Source: Nocardioides nitrophenolicus (GTDB taxonomy: Bacteria; Actinomycetota; Actinomycetes; Propionibacteriales; Nocardioidaceae). Taken from it: a DNA stretch of 64,000 nucleotides. The notes under the pieces are model-generated. The model saw nothing but the letters and a program-made list of their open reading frames with translations. It ran no database searches and was not told where the DNA came from. The translations under genes and the position numbers were made by a program. How positions within the stretch are numbered: position 1 is the first letter of the stretch; every line of letters starts with the position of its first letter. Shown in pieces: positions 52,940 to 59,959 of the stretch. The stretch covers positions 310,001 to 374,000 of the forward strand of contig NZ_JAFBBY010000001.1 in the NCBI RefSeq assembly GCF_016907515.1. Direction: 5' to 3'.

Positions 52940-54511
52940 ATGCCGAGCAGCCAGACGTACGCCGTCGTCGGCGCCGCGCGTCTGTTCGCGCTGCTGGCGA
53001 TCGGCGGCCCGATCGTCTGGTTCCATCAGGAGCAGGGGCTGATGGCGCTCGCCGCCGTCGGCGCGGTGTGGGTCTACCAGGCGGTGACCGCGACCCGCCG
53101 CGAGCTCGAGCTGTCGCTGAGCCCGATGACCGAGGGCGCCGCGATCGGGATCGTCTGCGCCCTGGCCATGTCCGACGCGCCGGTCATCCTCGCGGCCCTG
53201 GTCGTGCCACCGCTCTACGCGACCGCCGTCGCCGGCGTCCGCACCATGATCCGCACCGTGCTCGTCGAGCTGATCGCCGTCGTCGCGCTGGGCCTGATGT
53301 GGTGGGAGACCATCACCGCCGACCAGGCGGTCGCGATCTTCACCTGGTCGATGGCGGGGCTGGGGCTGAGCCTGATCGCCGCGGTCACCTTCAGCTCCGA
53401 CCGGGTCCCCGACCCGCTCGCGCCGTACCGCGACGCCCAGGAGCACCTGCGCCAGCTGCTCGAGCTCGCGGGCAGCCTCAGCTCGGGCCTCGACGTCGGC
53501 GCGCTCGCCGGCGAGCTGCTGAGCCAGGTCAGCGACGACATCCCCAACCGGGGACTGGTCGTCTACGTGCCACGCGGCGAGACGCTCACCCCGGTCGCCT
53601 CGACCATCGACGCCGACTCCGCCGACGCCGTCGCGGCCGAGACCCTCGCCGGCGACGTCCGGATCCGCGACGGCGGCGACGCGCGACCGGTCCAGATCGG
53701 CGAGGGCTTCGCGTTCCGGGCCAGCGACCACGCGATCGTCGCCGGGCTGCGCCCGGTCGGCGCCGACGTCTCCCGGCCGCTGCCGCTGAGCGCCACGGTC
53801 GCCGACCTCACCGACATCTCGGTGAAGCTGGACGCCGCCCTGCTCTTCGCCCAGTTCCGCGACGCCGCCACCGCCGACGAGCGCAACCGGCTGGCCCGCG
53901 AGATGCACGACGGCGTCGCCCAGGACATCGCGTCGCTCGGCTACATCATCGACGCGCTGGCCGCCCGGCCCGCCGACGAGCAGCAGGCCAAGGCCCTCGG
54001 CATGCTGCGTGAGCGGGTATCGAAAGTCGTCGCCGAGGTACGGCAGTCGGTGATGAACCTGCGCACCAGCATCGGCGAGAGCGAGAGCCTCGGCGCGGCG
54101 ATCAGCAATGTCGCGCGCCACCTCTCCGAGTCCTCCGGCATCCCGATCCGGGTCCGGCTCGACGAGCAGCCGACCCGGCTGCGCCCCGAGGTGGAGGCCG
54201 AGCTGTTCCGGATCGCCCAGGAGGCGATGAACAACGCCGTCAAGCACGCCCGGGCCACCTCGATCGACGTCCGGTGCCAGGTCTACGCCCCGGAGGCGAT
54301 CATCACGGTCACCGACGACGGCGTCGGGCTGCAGGCGGCGCGCGCGGACTCGCACGGACTCAAGATCATGCGCGAACGTGCCAGACTGATCGGCGCGGAG
54401 CTCGTGGTCCGTGACAACGCCAGCAGGGGACTCACCGTCTCGGTGGCCCTCAAGATCCCCCGGAGCGCGGGCGCGAGCGGCGACTCCCCTATCCTCACGG
54501 AGCAGCGATGA
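52940..54511 (+). CDS. Membrane sensor histidine kinase (NarL-type partner)
   Basis: A 523-aa kinase with about five N-terminal membrane segments, a GAF-like region (about 170-290), a dimerisation helix with His in AREMHDGVAQDIASLGYII and a HATPase domain (AIITVTDDGVGL; SHGLKIMRERARLIGA). ATG 52940 has a GGTGGAG site nearby. It sits between tadC and the Flp pilin genes and overlaps its response regulator, so it probably controls pilus expression. Confidence 0.88.
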   Translation: MPSSQTYAVVGAARLFALLAIGGPIVWFHQEQGLMALAAVGAVWVYQAVTATRRELELSLSPMTEGAAIGIVCALAMSDAPVILAALVVPPLYATAVAGVRTMIRTVLVELIAVVALGLMWWETITADQAVAIFTWSMAGLGLSLIAAVTFSSDRVPDPLAPYRDAQEHLRQLLELAGSLSSGLDVGALAGELLSQVSDDIPNRGLVVYVPRGETLTPVASTIDADSADAVAAETLAGDVRIRDGGDARPVQIGEGFAFRASDHAIVAGLRPVGADVSRPLPLSATVADLTDISVKLDAALLFAQFRDAATADERNRLAREMHDGVAQDIASLGYIIDALAARPADEQQAKALGMLRERVSKVVAEVRQSVMNLRTSIGESESLGAAISNVARHLSESSGIPIRVRLDEQPTRLRPEVEAELFRIAQEAMNNAVKHARATSIDVRCQVYAPEAIITVTDDGVGLQAARADSHGLKIMRERARLIGAELVVRDNASRGLTVSVALKIPRSAGASGDSPILTEQR

Positions 54512-55158
54512 GCGACACCACGACGGTCCTCCTGATCGACGACCACGAGCTGATCCGCGACGGCCTCGGCGCCGTCATCGACCTCGAGCCCGACCTCAAC
54601 GTCGTCGCCACGGCGGGGTCGGTCGGCGAGGGGATCCAGCGCGCCCGCGAGGTGCGGCCCGACGTCGTGATCACCGACCTGCAGATGCAGGACGGCACCG
54701 GGCTCGACGTGGTCCGCACCCTGCGCAAGGAGAGCGACGACATCGGTCTCATCGTGCTGACGATGCACTCCGGTGACGAGCAGATCTTCGCCGCCATGCA
54801 GGCCGGCGCCTCCGGCTTCGTCGGCAAGGACGCCCCCTCCACCGAGGTGATCAAGGCGGCCCGCCATGCCGCCGTCTCGCCCCGGGCCTTCGTCTGCGCG
54901 GGCCTGGTGGGCGCGATGATGCGCCGGCAGTCCGCGGAGTCGACCGCGCTGACCGAGCGTGAGCACGACGTGCTGCTGCTGCTCGCCGAGGGCCTCAACG
55001 CCGCCGCGATCGGCGCCCAGCTGTACCTCTCCGAGTCCACCACGAAGTCCCACATCGCCCGGATCTACCAGAAGCTGGGCGCCGCCAACCGCGCCCAGGC
55101 ACTGGTCACCGCCATGCGGATCGGGCTGCTCTCGACCGTGCAGCCGGCGGCGCGCTGA
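54508..55158 (+). CDS. LuxR-type response regulator of the Tad locus
   Basis: A 216-aa receiver plus LuxR helix-turn-helix. DDHELIRDG, the phospho-acceptor Asp in DVVITDLQMQDGTG and GFVGKDAPS are the receiver marks; LTEREHDVLLLLAEGLNAAAIGAQLYLSESTTKSHIARIYQKLGAANRAQAL is the DNA-binding domain. It overlaps the kinase gene by 4 bases and precedes the Flp pilin genes, its likely targets. Confidence 0.92.
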   Translation: MSDTTTVLLIDDHELIRDGLGAVIDLEPDLNVVATAGSVGEGIQRAREVRPDVVITDLQMQDGTGLDVVRTLRKESDDIGLIVLTMHSGDEQIFAAMQAGASGFVGKDAPSTEVIKAARHAAVSPRAFVCAGLVGAMMRRQSAESTALTEREHDVLLLLAEGLNAAAIGAQLYLSESTTKSHIARIYQKLGAANRAQALVTAMRIGLLSTVQPAAR

Positions 55159-55313
55159 GGGGTGGTCCGGGCCGTCGCTCGCCGGTAGTCCGAAGTGACT
55201 AGCAGCGAGGAGACGAACTCCCGATCCGTCTCCGGCGGCGTTCCGGCAGAGTTCTGGTCATCGGGGAAAGCACTCCCCGGGGACACGAAGAACCAGTGCA
55301 CAGGGAGACCCCG

Positions 55314-55505
55314 ATGATCCAGTACCTCAACATCCTGCTCAACGGCCGCCTCGCGAAGATGGAGGAGCGCGGTGCGACCGCCGTCGAGTACGGCCTGCTC
55401 GTCGCCCTCATCGCCGCCGTCATCATCGGCGCCGTGATCCTGCTCGGCGGCAAGCTCGACGACGCCTTCGGCAAGGTCAACGACAGCCTCGACAGCGCCG
55501 GCTGA
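55314..55505 (+). CDS. flp: Flp pilin 1
   Basis: A 63-aa type IVb pilin. The prepilin peptidase motif is RGATAVEYGLL near 19-29, with the cleavage-site Gly and Glu in place, followed by a hydrophobic assembly helix (VALIAAVIIGAVILLGG) and a short tail. A GGGAG ribosome site precedes ATG 55314. About 155 bases upstream hold no ORF and should contain the promoter. It is probably the major pilin. Confidence 0.93.
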   Translation: MIQYLNILLNGRLAKMEERGATAVEYGLLVALIAAVIIGAVILLGGKLDDAFGKVNDSLDSAG

Positions 55506-55521
55506 GCCTGATCGAACCTCA

Positions 55522-55560
55522 GCATCGGCCGCGTCACCGTCACGGGGACGCGGCCGATGC
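55522..55560 (+). terminator. Strong hairpin between the two flp genes
   Basis: A perfect 14-base stem, GCATCGGCCGCGTC (55522-55535) with GACGCGGCCGATGC (55547-55560), and an 11-base loop sit 17 bases after the first pilin stop and 31 before the second pilin start. It has no T-run, so it may be a partial terminator or an mRNA-stabilising structure that makes pilin 1 more abundant than pilin 2. Confidence 0.75.
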
Positions 55561-55591
55561 CGTTTCCGGCACCTCGACCCGAAGGAACGTC

Positions 55592-55762
55592 ATGACCACG
55601 CCGAGCACTCCCGACCAGCGCGGCGCCACCGCCGTCGAGTACGGCCTGCTGGTGGCCCTGCTCGCCGCCGTCATCGTCTTCGCGGTCGTGATGCTCGGTG
55701 GCGGCGTGGACGGACTCTTCGAGAAGACCAACGCGAGCTTCGACTCCGCGCTCAGTCCGTAG
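55592..55762 (+). CDS. Flp pilin 2
   Basis: A second, 56-aa pilin missed by length-limited ORF searches: MTTPSTPDQR then GATAVEYGLLVALLAAVIVF, the same peptidase site and hydrophobic helix as pilin 1, ending SFDSALSP. A GAAGGAA ribosome site precedes the ATG. It overlaps the convergent M48 protease gene by 11 bases. The sequence after the helix differs from pilin 1, so it may be a minor pilin. Confidence 0.88.
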   Translation: MTTPSTPDQRGATAVEYGLLVALLAAVIVFAVVMLGGGVDGLFEKTNASFDSALSP

Positions 55763-57002
55763 CGCGCGCCTCGTACTGGTTGGCCAGCCCGATCCGCTGC
55801 AGCACCGTCGGGTGCGAGCCGAACCACCACTGCGACCACGCCGGAGGTGTGGGGTCGGCATGGGAGCGCAGCGCCAGACGGCGCTGGAGGTCCACGAATG
55901 CCTGCGGGGCGTTCGTGACCTCCAGCGCCGTCTGGTCCGCCCGGGTCTCGATCGCCCGGCTCACCCCGTTCTGGACCGGCGCCGCCAGGACCGTCGCGAT
56001 CGCGACGAGCGCCAGCACCCGGGGTACGGCGGACACCTCGTCGGACTCCCCCGGCCGCCCGCGGCGCGGCACGGCCAGCAGCAGGCCCAGCAGCCCCACG
56101 CCGAGCGCCGCGCCCGCCGCACCCAGCAGCGTCCCGGTGAGGACGTCGTCGTACTTCGCATGAGCCAGCTCGTGCGCGACGACGGAGAGCGTCTCGTCGG
56201 TGGGAGTGCCGGTGACCAGGTTGTCGTAGAGCACCACCCGGCGGCTGTCGCCGAAGCCGGAGACATAGGCGTTCAAGGTGGTCGTGCGCCGGGACGCGTC
56301 GGCGACCAGCACGTCGTCGACCCGGACCCCCTCCGCGTCGGCCAGTGCCAGCACCTGGGTGCGCAGCGGGCCCTCGGGCAGCGAGGAGAAGCGGTTGAAG
56401 ACCGGCTCCACGACCACCGGGTAGGCGAAGGAGCCGAGCACCACCAGCACGGCCGCCGCCAGGCCCGCCACCGCCGGCCACAGCCGGGGCAGCCGCCGCA
56501 TGCAGCCGACGAGGGCGACCACCGCGATCGACGTGCCGACGACGGTGACGAGATAGCTCTTCACCTGGTCGGTCCCCCAGGCCGCCCAGGTCCCGGTGAC
56601 CAGGCCCTCCTGGAGGCCGAGCCGGCGCAGCGCGATGCCGAACGGCAGCGTGACCAGGACGCCGACCAGGGTCAGGCCCGCCACGGCCGTCACGACCCGG
56701 ACCCACCACCAGCCGCGCAGCCGGGCCACCCAGCGGCGGCCCAGCGGGCCGAAGCCCAGCCAGGCGGCGACGCCCAGCGAGACCGCGAGCCGCGACCAGC
56801 TCCAGATCCGGCCCCACAGGGCGTAGTGCTCGCCGCGGTCGATCTGGGCCTGGGTGAACACCGAGGAGGCGGTCACCGGATCGGGCAGGCCGCCCGGCAC
56901 CGGGTGCCACGGCACCCGGGTCGCGGCGACGAGCGCGAAGGCGGCCGCGCCCACCAGGACCGTGCCGAGCGCGACCCTGCGCACCGCCGATCGGTCCTCC
57001 AC
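55752..57002 (-). CDS. M48-family (Ste24/HtpX-like) membrane metalloprotease
   Basis: A 416-aa protein with several N-terminal membrane segments and a gluzincin domain. The zinc motif is HELAH in LSVVAHELAHAKYDD, with a later ETRADQTALE supplying the third ligand. Ste24-type proteases cleave prenylated or membrane proteins. GTG 57002 is chosen because it begins just after the previous gene. Confidence 0.88.
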   Translation of the reverse strand: MEDRSAVRRVALGTVLVGAAAFALVAATRVPWHPVPGGLPDPVTASSVFTQAQIDRGEHYALWGRIWSWSRLAVSLGVAAWLGFGPLGRRWVARLRGWWWVRVVTAVAGLTLVGVLVTLPFGIALRRLGLQEGLVTGTWAAWGTDQVKSYLVTVVGTSIAVVALVGCMRRLPRLWPAVAGLAAAVLVVLGSFAYPVVVEPVFNRFSSLPEGPLRTQVLALADAEGVRVDDVLVADASRRTTTLNAYVSGFGDSRRVVLYDNLVTGTPTDETLSVVAHELAHAKYDDVLTGTLLGAAGAALGVGLLGLLLAVPRRGRPGESDEVSAVPRVLALVAIATVLAAPVQNGVSRAIETRADQTALEVTNAPQAFVDLQRRLALRSHADPTPPAWSQWWFGSHPTVLQRIGLANQYEARATD

Positions 57003-57007
57003 AGCAG

Positions 57008-58222
57008 TCAGCCTGCCACGCCGGGCAATGCGCGCAGGCGCTGCTGCCAGGCCGCGGTCAGCTCGGCCTCGGTCCAGCCGGCGTGCTCGCGCAGCGCGTC
57101 GGCCGGCTCGCCCCCCGCCCGCACCTGCTCGTAGAGATCGACCAGCGCGCGCTCGCCGGCATGCTCCGCGATCGTGACGCAGACCAGCCACGCGGCCTCG
57201 TAGACCCCGCCGAGGTGACTCGCCGACGGATCGAAGTCGCCATCCTGCGGCAAGGTCTTCGGTACGCCGTCCTGGCGCACCTCGGTCGCGATCTGCCCCG
57301 CCGTCCTGGTGAGCGGCAGGTCGACGTCGCGCAGCGCGACGTAGTCGGCGAAGCCCTCGACCAGCCAGAGCGGCGCCTGCCGGGCCGCGATCGCGTCGGT
57401 GAGCGCGTGCACCGCCTCGTGGGTCATCACGACCTGGGCGGCGACCCGGTCGAGGTCGTCGTAGACGGTGCGGTTGAGGAAGACGTGCACCGGGCTGCCG
57501 GCCGCCTGGGAGCCGTCGACGGACGCGGTGACCGCGGCGATCGCGGCGTACTGGCCGGGCGAGGTGTCGAGCGTGCGCTGCAGGCCGTCGGGATCGGCCG
57601 GCACCTCGACGACCAGCCCACTCCTGCCGGGGACGACGGCCCGCGCCTGCGCGACGGCACGACGCGCGGCGGCGAGGTAGTCCGGCGCCCGGGCCGGGTC
57701 GCCGGCCACCGCCACCAGCACGTCGTCGGCGCGCTCGACGCGCAGCGGCCCGGAGAGCCACAGCGGCAGCCGGGCCCCGTCGCCCCCGATCCCGGCGATG
57801 GTGGCGCCGTGGCTCGCGAAGGAGACCGGCAGCTCGGTCCGCGCGGCGGCGGCGTCGTGCCCCTCGATCCGCCAGGTCACCGCGACCTCGCCGTCCCAGC
57901 CGTCGGCACCGCCGGTCCGGCCGGTCTCGGTCACGTAGCGCAGCGTGACGTCGCTGAGCCCGAGCGCGGCCGCATTGGCGACGACCGCGGTCAGCAGGTC
58001 CCGGCCGGCCGCGTCGGCGCCGAGCTCGGCGGCCGCCGCGGGGTCACCGTCGTGGATCGCCGCCTGCAGCGAGGCCAGGGTGTCGGCCGCGGTCGCGGGG
58101 TCGGCGACCTCGCTGGTCGTCGGCGGGGGCGGCGCGACGTACTCGTCCTTCGAGCAGCCGCCCGCCACCAGCGCGACGGCGAGGAGAACGACTGCGAGCT
58201 GGCGCCCGGCCCGCCGGCTCAC
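57008..58222 (-). CDS. Zincin-like lipoprotein
   Basis: A 404-aa exported lipoprotein: signal peptide with lipobox LVAGGC, lipidated Cys at about 23, then an NTF2-like region and a peptidase-MA-type domain with HEAVHAL (MTHEAVHALTDAIAARQAPLWLVEGFADYVALRD, where the later Glu may be the third zinc ligand). It may be a surface metalloprotease; the substrate is unknown. It overlaps the NlpC/P60 gene by 4 bases. Confidence 0.78.
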   Translation of the reverse strand: MSRRAGRQLAVVLLAVALVAGGCSKDEYVAPPPPTTSEVADPATAADTLASLQAAIHDGDPAAAAELGADAAGRDLLTAVVANAAALGLSDVTLRYVTETGRTGGADGWDGEVAVTWRIEGHDAAAARTELPVSFASHGATIAGIGGDGARLPLWLSGPLRVERADDVLVAVAGDPARAPDYLAAARRAVAQARAVVPGRSGLVVEVPADPDGLQRTLDTSPGQYAAIAAVTASVDGSQAAGSPVHVFLNRTVYDDLDRVAAQVVMTHEAVHALTDAIAARQAPLWLVEGFADYVALRDVDLPLTRTAGQIATEVRQDGVPKTLPQDGDFDPSASHLGGVYEAAWLVCVTIAEHAGERALVDLYEQVRAGGEPADALREHAGWTEAELTAAWQQRLRALPGVAG

Positions 58223-59208
58223 CCAGGCCGGACCGCTCCGGCGTAGGGCATCTCGTCGAGGTCGGAGACCTTGACGCCGGCGCCCGGGTTGGCCGCGTGC
58301 ACGATCAGGCCGTTGCCGAGGTAGATCCCCACGTGGCTGATCGGGCTGTAGTAGAAGACCAGGTCGCCCGCCTGCAGGTCGCTCTTGGCGACGTGGGCGC
58401 CGCTGCCGTACTGGGCGCGCGAGGAGTGGGGCAGGCTGACGTTGGCCTGGGCGTAGGCCATCATCGTCAGGCCCGAGCAGTCGAAGGCGTTCGGCCCGGC
58501 GGCACCCCAGACGTAGGCGTCGCCGACCTGGGCGAGCGCGTACTTGATCGCCACCGCCGCGCGGCCGCTGGCCGGGATGGTGTTGGCGTCGATCGGCCGC
58601 CCGGCGTTGCGCGAGAGGAACTCCGCGCGCTGCTCGGCCTCGAGCTGCGAGAGCAGGTCCTTGGCCTCGGCGAGCTTGGCGTCGGCGGTCTTCTTCTCCT
58701 CCGCGAGCGTCGCCTTGAGCTGGTTGATGTCGGAGCGGCGCTTCTCGGTCTGCTCCTTGCGGATGTCGTAGGCCTCGAGCTCGTCGCCGTAGTCGGCGAG
58801 CAGCGAGTCCTGCAGGCCCTCCACCGTCGACAGGGTGGAGAGCTCGTCGAGGAAGCCCTGCGAGTCGGAGGACAGCAGCTCGCCGGTCGGGCCGAGGCTG
58901 CCGGACTGGTACTGCTGGATGAGCGAGTCGCGCACGTCGGACCGCACGCCGGCGAGGGCGTCACCCTGGCGGGACTGGTCGGCCTCGAGCGAGGACAGGT
59001 CGCCGTCGAGCTCGGCGAGCTCGAGCTCGGCGTCGTTGTAGCGCTCGGCGGCCTGCTCGGACTCGTGGAAGAGCCGGTCGACCCGGGCCTTCACGGTCTC
59101 GATGTCGGGCTCGGCCTGCGCGGGGCTGCCACTGATGGACAGCGTGATCGCTCCGGTGACGGCGAGTGCCGCGAGCGCGGCGGTGGTACGTGTCCGGCCG
59201 TTCAGCAC
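58219..59208 (-). CDS. NlpC/P60 cell-wall endopeptidase (RipA-like)
   Basis: A 329-aa secreted hydrolase: signal peptide (AALAALAVTGAITLSISGSPAQA), long coiled coil (about 40-200), then an NlpC/P60 domain with catalytic Cys in NAFDCSGLTMMAYA and His in ISHVGIYLGNGLIVHA. Such enzymes cut peptidoglycan stem peptides at division. Its leader holds a c-di-AMP riboswitch. From memory it occupies the position of Rv2190c. GTG start. Confidence 0.92.
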   Translation of the reverse strand: MLNGRTRTTAALAALAVTGAITLSISGSPAQAEPDIETVKARVDRLFHESEQAAERYNDAELELAELDGDLSSLEADQSRQGDALAGVRSDVRDSLIQQYQSGSLGPTGELLSSDSQGFLDELSTLSTVEGLQDSLLADYGDELEAYDIRKEQTEKRRSDINQLKATLAEEKKTADAKLAEAKDLLSQLEAEQRAEFLSRNAGRPIDANTIPASGRAAVAIKYALAQVGDAYVWGAAGPNAFDCSGLTMMAYAQANVSLPHSSRAQYGSGAHVAKSDLQAGDLVFYYSPISHVGIYLGNGLIVHAANPGAGVKVSDLDEMPYAGAVRPG

Positions 59209-59229
59209 GAGCTGGCGGTCCCCTCTGCT

Positions 59230-59400
59230 GTCGTACGCCTACCGGGTGAGCTGACGGGTTCGGGCACGACTCGCCCTACCCGCACTCCTCGCGTCGACGG
59301 TGGTCCGGTCGGACCCTCGCCTGCGCGCCTCGTGCGGGATTCACCCCAGAGTGGTTGGTTCCCCGGCTCCGAACCCCCGAGTGGGCCCGGACTCAGCGCG
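59230..59400 (-). promoter_or_regulatory. c-di-AMP riboswitch (ydaO/yuaA type)
   Basis: The minus-strand leader between the promoter and the NlpC/P60 GTG has the conserved blocks of the class: GCCGGGGAACCAAC, TCTGGGGTGAATCCCGC and, near the 3' side, CCGAACCCGTCAGCT followed by CACCCGGTAGGCG. ydaO riboswitches sense c-di-AMP and usually switch genes off; in actinobacteria they often precede cell-wall hydrolase genes. The boundaries are approximate. Confidence 0.9.
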
Positions 59401-59448
59401 GTGCCCGCGCGGGTCGGTCGACCCACTTCCTCGGACACCTGAGGGTGC

Positions 59449-59477
59449 AGCCTAGTCCCGGGCCACGGTCGCGCCAA
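59449..59477 (-). promoter_or_regulatory. Promoter of the NlpC/P60 operon
   Basis: A -35 TTGGCG (59472-59477), 17-base spacer and -10 TAGGCT (59449-59454) lie on the minus strand. The start would be near 59442, leaving a leader of about 234 nt that contains the whole riboswitch. The spacing is ideal for a sigma-70-type promoter. Confidence 0.65.
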
Positions 59478-59509
59478 ACCGGTCGGGGGCGTGTTGAGCA
59501 CGATCGCGC

Positions 59510-59533
59510 GTCACATGGGTCACCTCCGTCACA
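59510..59533. promoter_or_regulatory. Three 9-bp GTCAC direct repeats, possible MtrA site
   Basis: On the plus strand GTCACATGG, GTCACCTCC and GTCACATCA start at 59510, 59519 and 59528, a perfect 9-base period. They lie about 33 bases upstream of the NlpC/P60 -35 box. MtrA of actinobacteria binds GTCACA-type 9-base direct repeats and controls ripA-like genes, so this is a candidate MtrA site; Crp binding is less likely because the halves are direct, not inverted. Confidence 0.6.
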
Positions 59534-59563
59534 TCAGTCCCTCCAGGCTCAGCTTGCATCCGC

Positions 59564-59767
59564 TCAGGCGGACTCGACGTGCGGACCGTCGACGGGCTGG
59601 ACGAGCCGCAGCGGCGGCACCAGCCCTCCGTCGGCCAGCGCCTCGAGCGCCGCCATCTCGTCGTCACCGATCACCAGCTCGGGCGGCGGCCCGAGCAGCA
59701 CCGTCACCACGCAGTCGTGGCAGGCCAGGCCCCGCACCACACAGGTGTCGCAGTCGATCTTCGTCAT
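59564..59767 (-). CDS. 67-aa CxxC protein
   Basis: A small protein with two CxxC pairs, MTKIDCDTC and GLACHDC, in its first 20 residues, likely a zinc-binding element, followed by a short helical tail ending PHVESA. No family function is known to me. It lies between the NlpC/P60 promoter region and the divergent exonuclease gene, so it is probably transcribed separately. Confidence 0.7.
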   Translation of the reverse strand: MTKIDCDTCVVRGLACHDCVVTVLLGPPPELVIGDDEMAALEALADGGLVPPLRLVQPVDGPHVESA

Positions 59768-59847
59768 GGCAGGGAGGGTGGCAGGGACCCCCGACACAAA
59801 CCCCCGAGCGGCCCGCGGTCCGCCCCCGGTCGGCCTCCGGTCCTCGC

Positions 59848-59910
59848 CGTCGTACCCGGCATCCGGGTCGCGGTTCGGACACGGCCGCGACCGAGATGCC
59901 GGGTGCGATC
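59848..59910. repeat. Dispersed palindromic (REP-like) element, copy 2
   Basis: The left arm (59848-59872) equals the left arm of the element at 14567-14591 in all 25 bases. The right arm (59886-59910) is a weaker mirror (GCACCCGGCATCTCGGTCGCG-like when reversed), and the loop differs. It is intergenic, just before the exonuclease start, and has no ORF. Confidence 0.78.
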
Positions 59911-59959
59911 GGCGCGCGTCTCCCCTATTCCGTCGGAGGTCCCGCCTACCGTCACTCCC

